A stretch of 15,750 nt of DNA from Hyphomicrobiales bacterium (GTDB taxonomy: Bacteria > Pseudomonadota > Alphaproteobacteria > Rhizobiales > Devosiaceae): assembly GCA_026989045.1 (NCBI GenBank), contig JALSJY010000151.1, positions 1-15,750 on the forward strand. Direction: 5' to 3'. Below the pieces are notes generated by a model that had not been told where the DNA came from, did not search any database, and worked only from the letters and a program-made list of their open reading frames with translations. A program made the position numbers and the translations under genes. Of the stretch, positions 7,658 to 14,544 are shown piece by piece. The stretch's first letter is position 1. Every line of letters starts with the position of its first letter.

Positions 7658-8854
7658 TTGACACATAATAAGAAAATTGCGGTGATTATTGTAGCGGGAG
7701 GACGGGGAACTCGTGCTGGCAATGCTAGTTTGCCAAAACAATATAAAAAAATTGCAGGCATTCCTGTTTTAAGTCGCACAATAAATCAATTTATTGACAT
7801 GGATAATATCAGTTATATTTTACCAGTAATTCATGCTGATGATAAAGCGCTTTATGATGAGCTTTTGCTAAATGAGAAGCGCTTGATGAGCGCAATATCT
7901 GGTGGCATAACCCGTCAACTTTCTGTTTTTGAAGGGCTTAAGGCGCTTAAAAATCTTGAGCCTGACTATGTGTTAATTCATGACGCAGCGCGGCCATTTG
8001 TAAATGCTCAGGTAGTGAATGGGGTAATTCAAGCCCTAGAAAATGATAGAGCTGTTATTCCTGCAACTAATGTAATTGATAGTATTAAACGCTCAGCTGA
8101 TGGGCGCACCATTGGAGGCTCGGAAGACAGAGAGCAACTTTATGCGGCGCAAACACCGCAGGGGTTTCATTATCAGACTATCTTTGAAGCACATAAAAAG
8201 GCTATCAATTTTAGCGATGGCTTTTCTGATGATGCGGCAATTGCTGAATGGGCGCAAATTCCTGTTGCGCTATCGATTGGCTCAACTGATAATGTTAAAA
8301 TTACCAGCCCTGATGATTTTACTCGTGCAGAAAGATTCTTAGGAAATAATATGACGATGGAAACAAGAGTTGGCTCAGCCTATGATGTGCATCAGTTTGA
8401 AAAAGGCAATGAGGTTATTTTGGGCGGAGTAAAAATCCCCCACTCTGCTAAGCTTAAAGGTCACTCAGATGCCGATGCGGCTTTACATGTTTTAACCGAT
8501 GCAATTTTGGGTGCATTAGCCGATGGTGATATTGGCACGCATTTTCCCCCTGATGATGATAAGTGGAAAGGCGAGCCTTCAACCACCTTTCTAAAATTTG
8601 CAGTAAAGCGCTTATTAAGGCGTAAGGGGCGCATAAATCATCTTGACCTAACTCTCATTTGTGAAGCTCCAAAAATAGCTCCACACACGCTTAAAATACG
8701 TCAATCAATCGCTAATATTTGTGATATTTCTATTGATAGAGTTTCTGTGAAAGCTACAACGTCTGAAAAAATGGGTTTTATTGGGCGTAAAGAAGGTCTG
8801 GCAGCAATGGCCGTTGCAACTATAGAATTAGAGCGAGATGATGATGCGAGATAA
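7658..8854 (+). CDS. ispDF: IspDF, bifunctional MEP-pathway enzyme
   Basis: Fusion enzyme of the non-mevalonate isoprenoid pathway. The N-terminal half (about 1-228) is IspD, 2-C-methyl-D-erythritol 4-phosphate cytidylyltransferase: nucleotide-binding IIVAGGRGTRAG followed by PKQ, and IHDAARPFV. The C-terminal half (about 235-398) is IspF, 2,4-cyclodiphosphate synthase: metal ligands in YDVHQF (D243, H245) and H277 in the segment after GHSDADAALH, plus IGTHFP and TSEKMGFIGR. The fusion is typical of many alphaproteobacteria. I place the start at TTG 7658: a GGAG lies six bases before it (7648-7651). The longer in-frame TTG at 7646 would put that ribosome site inside the gene and has none of its own. 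This gives 398 residues instead of 402. cinA follows after two bases, so the two are translated from one message. Confidence 0.95.
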   Translation: MTHNKKIAVIIVAGGRGTRAGNASLPKQYKKIAGIPVLSRTINQFIDMDNISYILPVIHADDKALYDELLLNEKRLMSAISGGITRQLSVFEGLKALKNLEPDYVLIHDAARPFVNAQVVNGVIQALENDRAVIPATNVIDSIKRSADGRTIGGSEDREQLYAAQTPQGFHYQTIFEAHKKAINFSDGFSDDAAIAEWAQIPVALSIGSTDNVKITSPDDFTRAERFLGNNMTMETRVGSAYDVHQFEKGNEVILGGVKIPHSAKLKGHSDADAALHVLTDAILGALADGDIGTHFPPDDDKWKGEPSTTFLKFAVKRLLRRKGRINHLDLTLICEAPKIAPHTLKIRQSIANICDISIDRVSVKATTSEKMGFIGRKEGLAAMAVATIELERDDDAR

Positions 8855-8856
8855 TT

Positions 8857-9342
8857 ATGTTTGATAAAAATATTCTTAATTTAGCACAAGAGTTAATTAG
8901 CACCCTTAAAAAACAAGGCAAGACGTTAGTCAGTGCAGAAAGCTGCACAGGCGGATTGGTTGTAAGCGCCCTCACCTCTATTTCTGGCTCATCAAGCGTG
9001 GTCTATGGTGGCTATATCACCTATGCAAATGAAGCTAAAAATCAAATGATTGACGTGCCAATGGCGCTAATAGAGGAATATGGCGCTGTATCAGAGCAAG
9101 TAGCAAGAGCAATGGCAAAAGGCGCTTTAAGCAAGAGCGGCGCTGATATATCTATTGCCATTACTGGCATTGCTGGCCCAACAGGGGGCACAAAAGAAAA
9201 ACCTGTGGGCTTGGTGCATTTCGCTTGTGCAACAAGTGGAGAAATATATCATCAAAAAAAGCTATTTGATAAGGATAAATCTCGCGATTTTATTCGCCTA
9301 ATAAGTGTTAATACTGCGTTAGAAATGGTTCTGTCATTCTGA
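8857..9342 (+). CDS. pncC: CinA C-terminal-domain protein, nicotinamide-nucleotide amidase (PncC)
   Basis: Stand-alone CinA C-terminal domain of 161 residues, the usual length for this family. By family knowledge it deamidates nicotinamide mononucleotide to nicotinate mononucleotide in NAD recycling. Motifs are SAESCTGG (26-33), GGYITYANEAK (51-61), YGAVSE (75-80) and the glycine-rich ITGIAGPTGGTKEKPVG (102-118). The molybdopterin-binding domain of full-length CinA is absent, so competence-related roles are not implied. The gene starts two bases after the ispDF stop with only a weak GAGA site. The last three codons (LSF) and the TGA stop are supplied by the inverted repeat at 9332-9398, so the natural end of the protein may have been replaced by this element. 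Confidence 0.92.
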   Translation: MFDKNILNLAQELISTLKKQGKTLVSAESCTGGLVVSALTSISGSSSVVYGGYITYANEAKNQMIDVPMALIEEYGAVSEQVARAMAKGALSKSGADISIAITGIAGPTGGTKEKPVGLVHFACATSGEIYHQKKLFDKDKSRDFIRLISVNTALEMVLSF

Positions 9343-9398
9343 GCGGAGCGAAGAATCTTCGTAGTTGCACAAGATCCTTCACTTCGCTCAGGATGACA
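9332..9398. repeat. 67-nt hairpin repeat element, probable bidirectional terminator
   Basis: Two 28-nt arms (9332-9359 and 9371-9398) pair at 24 of 28 positions around an 11-nt loop. They begin TGTCATTCTGAGCG and end CGCTCAGGATGACA. The element fills the space between the convergent ends of cinA and ratA and starts inside cinA. Its arms resemble the repeats at 11321-11486, so it is a dispersed family. There is no long T-run beyond either arm, so a role in termination or mRNA 3'-end protection is inferred from position and stem strength. Confidence 0.8.
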
Positions 9399-9413
9399 CC
9401 ATCAACCTTTTAT

Positions 9414-9848
9414 CTAGGCAAAACGTCTTTTTGCCTCTTGCATAAAAGCATCAAGAATTTCTTCCTGCTTTTGCTCAAAAATTGGCTCAGCAATTTTACC
9501 CAGCAAACGACTTGAAAAGCCAAAATCAATATCTAACTTGATCAAAGAGTCCTCGCCTTCAGGCTCAAATTTCCATGTGCTTTTTAGGTGCGAAAACGGG
9601 CCATCAATTGCATCAGAGCTAATTGTATTAGCCTGCTCATCAACAATAACTTTGCTGGTATAGGCTTGCGTAATCGGTCCAAACTGCACTGACATTTTTG
9701 CATAGGTAGTGTTTTTATTTTCTCCTGTCTCAATTTGCATATCTGAGCAAAAGGGAACAAAATCAGGATAAGATTCCACATCAGCCACTAGCGATAGCAT
9801 TTGTTTTGGCGAATAAGGCACGTGGCGAGTAAAGGAGAGTTTAGGCAT
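9414..9848 (-). CDS. RatA/Coq10-family START-like lipid-binding protein
   Basis: Protein of 144 residues in the polyketide-cyclase/START family that includes yeast Coq10 and E. coli RatA. The opening pattern (residues 9-35, with SPKQMLSLVADVESYPDFV and PFC) and the centre DGPFSHLKSTWKF are characteristic, as is the helical end EPIFEQKQEEILDAFMQEAKRRF. In mitochondria and alphaproteobacteria this family is linked to ubiquinone binding and respiration. The RatA ribosome-antiassociation (toxin) label comes from E. coli and should not be assumed here; no antitoxin-like partner is adjacent. The ATG overlaps the lipA stop by eight bases and has no recognisable Shine-Dalgarno site, so it is probably translated by coupling to lipA. 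That arrangement is normal in rhizobial relatives. Confidence 0.9.
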   Translation of the reverse strand: MPKLSFTRHVPYSPKQMLSLVADVESYPDFVPFCSDMQIETGENKNTTYAKMSVQFGPITQAYTSKVIVDEQANTISSDAIDGPFSHLKSTWKFEPEGEDSLIKLDIDFGFSSRLLGKIAEPIFEQKQEEILDAFMQEAKRRFA

Positions 9849-10788
9849 TTTTTTTCAAACGTGCTTCTCTAAGTTTTGCAAAATCTTCCCCTGCATGATG
9901 CGATGAGCGAGTTAGAGGCGAAGATGACACCAGTAAAAAACCCTTAGAATATGCTATTTTTTCGTAAGATTTAAATTCCTCAGGGGTGACAAAACTCTTT
10001 ACTGGGTGGTGCTTTCTAGTTGGCTGTAAATATTGCCCAATTGTCAAGAAATCCACATCAGCGGAGCGTAAATCGTCCATAAGCTGCAACACTTCATTGC
10101 GTGTTTCACCCAAGCCTACCATTATGCCTGACTTAGTAAACATGCTTGGATCAATCTCTTTCACCCGTTGTAATAAGCGAATGGAATAAAAATATCTCGA
10201 CCCAGGGCAAACGCTTAAATAATTTGAAGGCACCGTTTCAAGATTATGATTATAAACATCTGGCTTTGCCGCTACAACTTGCTCTAATGCACCATCTTTT
10301 CGCAAGAAATCAGGGGTGAGAATTTCAATCGTAGTATTGGGGCATTTTTTGCGAATTGCATTTATCACCTTAACAAAATGCCCTGCTCCGCCATCACTTA
10401 AATCATCACGATCAACCGAAGTTATCACCACATGCTCCAGCCCTAATTTTGCTATCCCATTGGCAACATTTTGCGGCTCATTTTCATCAAGCGGCAATGG
10501 CTTGCCAGTCGCAACATTACAAAAGGCGCAAGCACGAGTACATATCTCACCCATAATCATCATCGAAGCGTGTTTTTTCTCAAAACATTCTCCAATATTA
10601 GGGCATGCCGCCTCGGTGCATACGGTTACAATTTCATTATCTTTAATAGTTTTTGCTGTTTGCTTGTAAGACTGAGACCCTGGAGCTTTCACCTTAATCC
10701 AGTCAGGCTTGCGCAAACTTGGACTATCAGGTCTGTTTGCCTTTTCAGGGTGACGCACAGGATTTTTAGCTTGAAATAAAGTTACCAT
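9841..10788 (-). CDS. lipA: LipA, lipoyl synthase
   Basis: Radical-SAM enzyme of 315 residues that inserts two sulfurs into protein-bound octanoyl groups to form lipoyl cofactors. The auxiliary 4Fe-4S cluster motif CTEAACPNIGEC gives C57, C62 and C68, and S296 in RSSHHAG (294-300) is the conserved serine ligand. The radical-SAM cluster motif CTRACAFC gives C83, C87 and C90. NLETVPSNY (182-190) and the segment DFLTIGQYLQPTRKHHP are strongly family-like. One oddity is VCPG at 193-196, where VRPG is usual, putting an extra cysteine at 194. The encoded cofactor goes onto PdhC, encoded about 3 kb upstream on the same strand. There is no clear ribosome site before the ATG; the preceding small gene ends six bases upstream. 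Confidence 0.97.
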   Translation of the reverse strand: MVTLFQAKNPVRHPEKANRPDSPSLRKPDWIKVKAPGSQSYKQTAKTIKDNEIVTVCTEAACPNIGECFEKKHASMMIMGEICTRACAFCNVATGKPLPLDENEPQNVANGIAKLGLEHVVITSVDRDDLSDGGAGHFVKVINAIRKKCPNTTIEILTPDFLRKDGALEQVVAAKPDVYNHNLETVPSNYLSVCPGSRYFYSIRLLQRVKEIDPSMFTKSGIMVGLGETRNEVLQLMDDLRSADVDFLTIGQYLQPTRKHHPVKSFVTPEEFKSYEKIAYSKGFLLVSSSPLTRSSHHAGEDFAKLREARLKKNA

Positions 10789-10794
10789 AAAATA

Positions 10795-11034
10795 TCAGTC
10801 TTTTTTCTTGCGGGAAAATACCGCCGTTATGCCAGCAGCAATAAGACCAAAAATAACACCTGGAATTGCGCTCACAAAAATTGAAGTCCAAAGGGCTGGT
10901 AAACCTTCAACATTTTTATCATTGAGAGTTACAGAAACAGCTTCTGGCATGATAAGGTTGCCTAAACCCAAAAAAAGCCCAAGCAATAAAGAAGCGCCCA
11001 ACACACCAAAAAATACTTTTTTAGCTAAAGACAT
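10795..11034 (-). CDS. small two-helix membrane protein of unknown function
   Basis: A 79-residue protein with two predicted membrane helices, about residues 8-30 (rich in L, G and F) and 51-72 (IFVSAIPGVIFGLIAAGI), joined by a polar loop, and ending in a basic tail SRKKKD. I do not recognise the family. It is a real gene: a perfect AGGAGG lies five bases before the ATG, and it fits between its neighbours with 11- and 6-base gaps. It lies in an operon with a GlsB/YeaQ-type protein before it and lipA after it, so it is co-expressed with lipoate synthesis by position only. The tail suggests the C-terminus is cytoplasmic, and two helices would put the N-terminus there too. Confidence 0.8.
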   Translation of the reverse strand: MSLAKKVFFGVLGASLLLGLFLGLGNLIMPEAVSVTLNDKNVEGLPALWTSIFVSAIPGVIFGLIAAGITAVFSRKKKD

Positions 11035-11045
11035 ATTAGCCTCCT

Positions 11046-11294
11046 TTATTTGCGGTTTTGATATTCTCTATAAGCCCAAATTAAACCGCTTGCTCCAATA
11101 ATACCAGCAAGTAATTGCCACAGGATATTGCCGCCCCAAAGACCAAAAATCAGCCCAAGGATCAGATTAAGCAAAAACGCACCAGAAACACCAAGAATAA
11201 TATTTAGAATAAGCGAATTATCGGCTTTCATAAAACGTGCAGCAAGAGTACCAGCCACACCGCCGATAATAATTGCAAAAATAAAACCCCACAT
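11046..11294 (-). CDS. GlsB/YeaQ/YmgE-type small membrane protein (transglycosylase-associated family)
   Basis: An 82-residue, almost wholly hydrophobic protein with three membrane helices at about 2-20, 29-50 and 54-75 and a polar end YREYQNRK. The spacing IIIGGVAGTLAARFMK (8-23), then a glycine-rich second helix, fits the Transgly_assoc family (PF04226 type). These are small inner-membrane proteins often induced by general stress; the molecular function is not established. AGGAGAG lies shortly before the ATG, so the start is firm. It is the first gene of a minus-strand cluster leading to lipA and ratA. The repeat-filled 232 nt upstream must contain its promoter unless transcription continues from lpdA. 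Confidence 0.8.
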   Translation of the reverse strand: MWGFIFAIIIGGVAGTLAARFMKADNSLILNIILGVSGAFLLNLILGLIFGLWGGNILWQLLAGIIGASGLIWAYREYQNRK

Positions 11295-11320
11295 ATCTCT
11301 CTCCTTTTAATCTAGTAGTT

Positions 11321-11376
11321 TGTCATGCTGAGCAAAAGCGAAGTATCTAAGACCCTTCGACGGACTCAGGGTGACA
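11321..11376. repeat. 56-nt hairpin repeat, complete copy A
   Basis: The left arm starts TGTCATGCTGAGC (11321) and the right arm ends ACTCAGGGTGACA (11376). The outer 12 bases pair with two mismatches; the inner part pairs partly through GAAG/CTTC. The left arm matches the repeat at 9332 (TGTCATNCTGAGC, then GCGAAGNATCT). It lies 26 nt upstream of the glsB-like start. Confidence 0.75.
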
Positions 11377-11398
11377 AACATGTCGAACCCTATCACTC

Positions 11399-11426
11399 AA
11401 GACCCTTCGACAAGCTCAGGGTGACA
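11399..11426. repeat. partial hairpin repeat, right arm only (copy B)
   Basis: The 28 bases from AAGACCCTTCGAC to CTCAGGGTGACA match the right half of copy A (11349-11376) at 25 of 28 positions. The left arm is missing or decayed: the bases before it contain no TGTCATGCTGAG. Confidence 0.75.
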
Positions 11427-11448
11427 GTGCAGCTCAGGGTGACAGTGC
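11413..11448. repeat. perfect 18-bp tandem duplication of a repeat end
   Basis: AGCTCAGGGTGACAGTGC (11413-11430) is followed at once by an identical copy (11431-11448). The unit is the outer end of repeat copy B plus GTGC. The exact match implies a recent slippage or recombination event. Confidence 0.85.
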
Positions 11449-11453
11449 GAAAA

Positions 11454-11486
11454 TGTCATGCTGAGCGAAGCCGAAGCATCTAAAAC
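11454..11486. repeat. partial hairpin repeat, left arm only (copy C)
   Basis: TGTCATGCTGAGCGAAGCC (11454-11472), followed by GAAGCATCT, matches the left arms at 11321 and 9332. It faces the duplicated right arm before it, so GCTCAGGGTGACA (11432-11444) and TGTCATGCTGAGC (11454-11466) can pair across a 9-nt loop with two mismatches. The bases from 11487 to the lpdA stop at 11527 hold nothing I recognise. Confidence 0.7.
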
Positions 11487-11526
11487 CTTTCGCATTCGTA
11501 AGAACAAAGCACCTTTAGCTATATAA

Positions 11527-12966
11527 TCACATATTAAGCGCTTTTCCATAGGCATCAAGCACAGATTCTTTCATTGTCTCGCTTAATGTCGGGTGCGGGA
11601 AAATTGTGTGCATTAACTCTTCTTCTGTCGTCTCTAAATTCATAGCAATTACAAAACCTTGAATAAGTTCTGTAACCTCAGCGCCAATCATGTGTGCGCC
11701 AAGCAATTCGCCTGTTTTTGCATCAAATATGGTTTTCACCAATCCATCAGGCTCGCCAAGCGCCACCGCTTTGCCATTACCAATGAAGGGAAAACGCCCG
11801 ATTTTTACCCTACGCCCCTGCTCTTTAACTTGCTTTTCAGTTAAGCCAACGCTTGCCACTTGTGGATCGCAATATGTGCAACCGGGAATTTTACCTCTAT
11901 CAAGCCCATGCACTTTCTGCCCTGCAATCGTCTCAACACAAATCACGGCTTCATGCTCCGCCTTATGCGCCAACATTGGCGGACCCGCAACATCGCCAAT
12001 AGCAAAAATACCCGCAATATTTGTGCGCCCATGAGCATCAGCAACAATAGCGCCACGTTCAATTTTCACACCTAGTTTTTCAAGTCCAAGATTTTCTATA
12101 TTACATTGCACACCAACCGCAGAAATCAGCTTTTCAGCAGCAATTTTCTCCACTTTGCCATTTTTGAGTTCAACATGCGCAATAATGCCAGATTTTGTCT
12201 TTTCAATTTTTATAACTTTAGTATCGGTTAAAATCCGCATTCCACGCTTTTCAAAACGCTTTTTCGCCAATTTTGAAATTTCTTCATCTTCAACAGGCAT
12301 GACATTTGAGAGCAATTCAACAACCGTTACTTCAACACCCATGGAGCGATAAAACGAGGCAAATTCAATGCCGATTGCGCCCGACCCCATAACCAGAATA
12401 GATTTTGGCATGGATTTTGGCTTCATCGCATCAAAATATGTCCAAATCTTATCTCCATCTGGCTCAATTCCAGGTAGCACACGCGGGCGAGCGCCTGTCG
12501 CAATGATGATATTTTTCGCTTTATATGTGCCGATAGGTAAAATGCCTTTAGGAATGGTATTTTGTGGCTGAACAATCGTCTTCTTTGTTGCCTCGACCTT
12601 TATCTCACCCTTGCCAGTGATTTTTGCCTCACCCCAAATCACATCAACCTTATTCTTCTTCATCAAAAAGCCAATGCCTGCCGCCATTTGTGCCGTAACG
12701 CCACGAGAGCGTTTAACCACCGCCTCAATATCACTCGAGAATTTCTCAGCTTTTAAGCCATAATCTTTTGCATGCACCATGTGGTCATAAATTTCAGCCG
12801 AGCGCAGCAGTGCTTTAGTTGGAATACAACCCCAATTAAGGCAAATTCCACCCATATGTTCACGCTCAATAATTGCTACCTTTAGCCCAAGTTGACTGGC
12901 ACGAATTGCTGCAATATAACCACCCGGACCCGAGCCAATAATTATAACATCATAAGAATTTGCCAT
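11527..12966 (-). CDS. lpdA: dihydrolipoamide dehydrogenase (E3) of pyruvate dehydrogenase
   Basis: FAD-dependent enzyme of 479 residues that re-oxidises the dihydrolipoyl groups of the E2 core and passes electrons to NAD. FAD-binding GSGPGG lies at 11-16. The redox-active disulfide is in ICLNWGCIPTK, C42 and C47. NAD-binding GSGAIG is at 194-199, FAD-contact AIGD at 322-325, and the catalytic pair H458/E463 of the partner subunit in FPHPTLSETMKES. An insertion around 128-150 makes it longer than the E. coli enzyme, as is usual for this alphaproteobacterial subtype. The start is preceded by GAGAGG. It is the last gene of the pdh operon, and its message runs into the hairpin-repeat region, which may act as its 3' end. 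Confidence 0.97.
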   Translation of the reverse strand: MANSYDVIIIGSGPGGYIAAIRASQLGLKVAIIEREHMGGICLNWGCIPTKALLRSAEIYDHMVHAKDYGLKAEKFSSDIEAVVKRSRGVTAQMAAGIGFLMKKNKVDVIWGEAKITGKGEIKVEATKKTIVQPQNTIPKGILPIGTYKAKNIIIATGARPRVLPGIEPDGDKIWTYFDAMKPKSMPKSILVMGSGAIGIEFASFYRSMGVEVTVVELLSNVMPVEDEEISKLAKKRFEKRGMRILTDTKVIKIEKTKSGIIAHVELKNGKVEKIAAEKLISAVGVQCNIENLGLEKLGVKIERGAIVADAHGRTNIAGIFAIGDVAGPPMLAHKAEHEAVICVETIAGQKVHGLDRGKIPGCTYCDPQVASVGLTEKQVKEQGRRVKIGRFPFIGNGKAVALGEPDGLVKTIFDAKTGELLGAHMIGAEVTELIQGFVIAMNLETTEEELMHTIFPHPTLSETMKESVLDAYGKALNM

Positions 12967-12980
12967 TTATGCCTCTCAAA

Positions 12981-13217
12981 TCATGCTTTAAGCATTTGAT
13001 AAATTTTGTCTTTTAGCACCATGCGGTTTTTGCGCATTGTTTCCATATTAAAGTCATCGGTTGGCTCAATATTTGTTTCAGCGAGATGGATTGCCTTATT
13101 CACTTCATAATATTCATCATAAAGCTTTGCAAAATGCGCATCATTGGTTTTTAAATCGCTGATTTTATCTGCATATTCAGGGAATTCAACTAAGATTTCA
13201 TGTGGTATATTAGACAT
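12981..13217 (-). CDS. DUF465 / YdcH-like small helical protein
   Basis: A 78-residue charged, helical protein. The pattern HEILVEFPEY near the N-terminus, then DAHFAKLYDEYYEVNKAIH (26-44), IEP, and MVLKDKIYQML at the end matches the DUF465 (YdcH) family, short coiled-coil proteins of unknown function. The start is supported by a GGA-containing site shortly upstream (ATAGGATAATAA before the ATG). It sits between pdhC (14-nt gap) and lpdA (14-nt gap), so it is co-expressed with pyruvate dehydrogenase. No link between the family and that complex is known to me; the location may be only hitch-hiking. Confidence 0.82.
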   Translation of the reverse strand: MSNIPHEILVEFPEYADKISDLKTNDAHFAKLYDEYYEVNKAIHLAETNIEPTDDFNMETMRKNRMVLKDKIYQMLKA

Positions 13218-13231
13218 TTATTATCCTATAG

Positions 13232-14542
13232 TTAAGCCAGCATCACAACTGGATTTTCAATCATTTTCTTAAACGCATCAAGCATTAAAGCGCCAAGTGC
13301 GCCATCTACCGAGCGGTGATCACACGACAAAGTCACGTCCATTATCACACCAATTTTTATCTCGCCCTTATCGGCATAAACTCGCTCACTTCCAGCACCA
13401 ACGGCTAATATTGTGCCGTGTGGTGGGTTGATTACGGCTGAAAATTGTTTGATACCATACATGCCGAGATTTGAAATTGCGGTTGAACCACCTTGATATT
13501 CATGCGGGGCGAGTTTTTTGTTTTTCGCTCGCATGGCATAATCACGCACTTCATCAGAAATTTGGCGTAAAGACTTATTTTCAGCGCTTCGAACAACTGG
13601 GGTGAATAAACCACCCGGTACTGCAACTGCCACGGCAACATCGCTCGCTTTATGATATAAAATGCTATCGCCAGCCCAAGTTGCGTTGCCGTCTGGCACT
13701 TTTTGCAACGCTAGCGCCCATGCTTTTACGATAAAGTCATTTACCGAGAGTTTGAATTCAGGTTTGCCCTCTTTATTTTTTGGCGCAGAGGCGTTTATTT
13801 CTGCTCTTGCTTTTAGAAGATTATCTAGCTTGCAATCAACGGTGAGATAAAAATGCGGAATGGTTTGTTTAGCTTCAGTAAGACGAGCCGCAACCACGGT
13901 GCGCATTCCATCATTTGAGCGTGCCTCATAAGAACCCTCCTCATAAAGCGCCCGAACTGCATCACCGCTAATGCCAGATGCCATGCTAGTAGCGGTTGTT
14001 TTGCTTGCTGGTTTTGCTGGCACGCCTTCAATTTTTGCTTTTTCAACGTCTGCCTTTATCACTCGCCCCTTTGGACCAGAGCCAGAAATTGCCGCAATAT
14101 CAATATTTGCTTCTTTGGCTATTCTTCGTGCTAATGGCGAGGCGAAAACCCGACTCTGATTATTACTTGCAGGAGCAGCAGAAGGGCTTGAGAAAGAATT
14201 TGCTTGTTTTGCTTTTTCTTTTTTAGGTTCTGGTGCGCTGGGAGTTATTGGAGCGAGAGCTGGTGCATCTTTTACTTTACCAATATCATCAACAGACTCA
14301 CCCTCTGCAAGCAAAATAGCAATAACCGCATTGACCTTCACATTTTCAGCGCCCTCAGGCACTAAAATTTTACCAACAATTCCCTCATCAACCGCTTCAA
14401 CTTCCATCGTAGCTTTATCAGTTTCAATTTCCGCAATTATATCACCAGAAGCAACATTATCACCTTCTTTAACTAGCCATTTAGCTAAAATTCCCTCTTC
14501 CATAGTCGGGGATAGAGCTGGCATTGTTATGTTAATTGGCAT
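13232..14542 (-). CDS. pdhC: dihydrolipoamide acetyltransferase (E2) of pyruvate dehydrogenase
   Basis: Core subunit of the pyruvate dehydrogenase complex, 436 residues, which transfers acetyl groups from lipoyl arms to CoA. One lipoyl domain covers 1-80, with the modified lysine K43 in EIETDKATMEVE. An alanine/proline-rich linker (92-130) leads to the peripheral subunit-binding domain (about 132-168, ASPLARRIAKEANIDIAAI). A second linker leads to the catalytic domain (about 205-436) with active-site H409 and D413 in SCDHRSVDG. A single lipoyl domain is usual for alphaproteobacterial E2. AGGAAG lies seven bases before the ATG, and the upstream 229-codon gene ends two bases before it. Sampled lines of this gene run near 47% G+C, well above the upstream neighbour. 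Confidence 0.97.
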   Translation of the reverse strand: MPINITMPALSPTMEEGILAKWLVKEGDNVASGDIIAEIETDKATMEVEAVDEGIVGKILVPEGAENVKVNAVIAILLAEGESVDDIGKVKDAPALAPITPSAPEPKKEKAKQANSFSSPSAAPASNNQSRVFASPLARRIAKEANIDIAAISGSGPKGRVIKADVEKAKIEGVPAKPASKTTATSMASGISGDAVRALYEEGSYEARSNDGMRTVVAARLTEAKQTIPHFYLTVDCKLDNLLKARAEINASAPKNKEGKPEFKLSVNDFIVKAWALALQKVPDGNATWAGDSILYHKASDVAVAVAVPGGLFTPVVRSAENKSLRQISDEVRDYAMRAKNKKLAPHEYQGGSTAISNLGMYGIKQFSAVINPPHGTILAVGAGSERVYADKGEIKIGVIMDVTLSCDHRSVDGALGALMLDAFKKMIENPVVMLA

Positions 14543-14544
14543 TT

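Noticed and set aside
8076..8342. 88-codon plus-strand frame within ispDF
   Set aside because: It overlaps the IspD catalytic region in another frame, and its translation is low-complexity L/R/K/M-rich without recognisable motifs.
9414..9848. ratA as the toxin of a toxin-antitoxin pair
   Set aside because: No small partner gene is adjacent; the gene overlaps lipA in the housekeeping arrangement, and the family in this group is Coq10-like.
11301..11332. Sigma-70 promoter for the glsB-like gene using TTGCTC from repeat copy A and TAGATT
   Set aside because: The spacing is only 15 nt and both boxes match poorly, so I could not support it, although a promoter somewhere here is likely.
11295..11526. 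CRISPR array from the repeated sequences
   Set aside because: There are only a few copies, in mixed orientation and partly truncated, with irregular spacing and internal inverted symmetry, and no cas genes are present.
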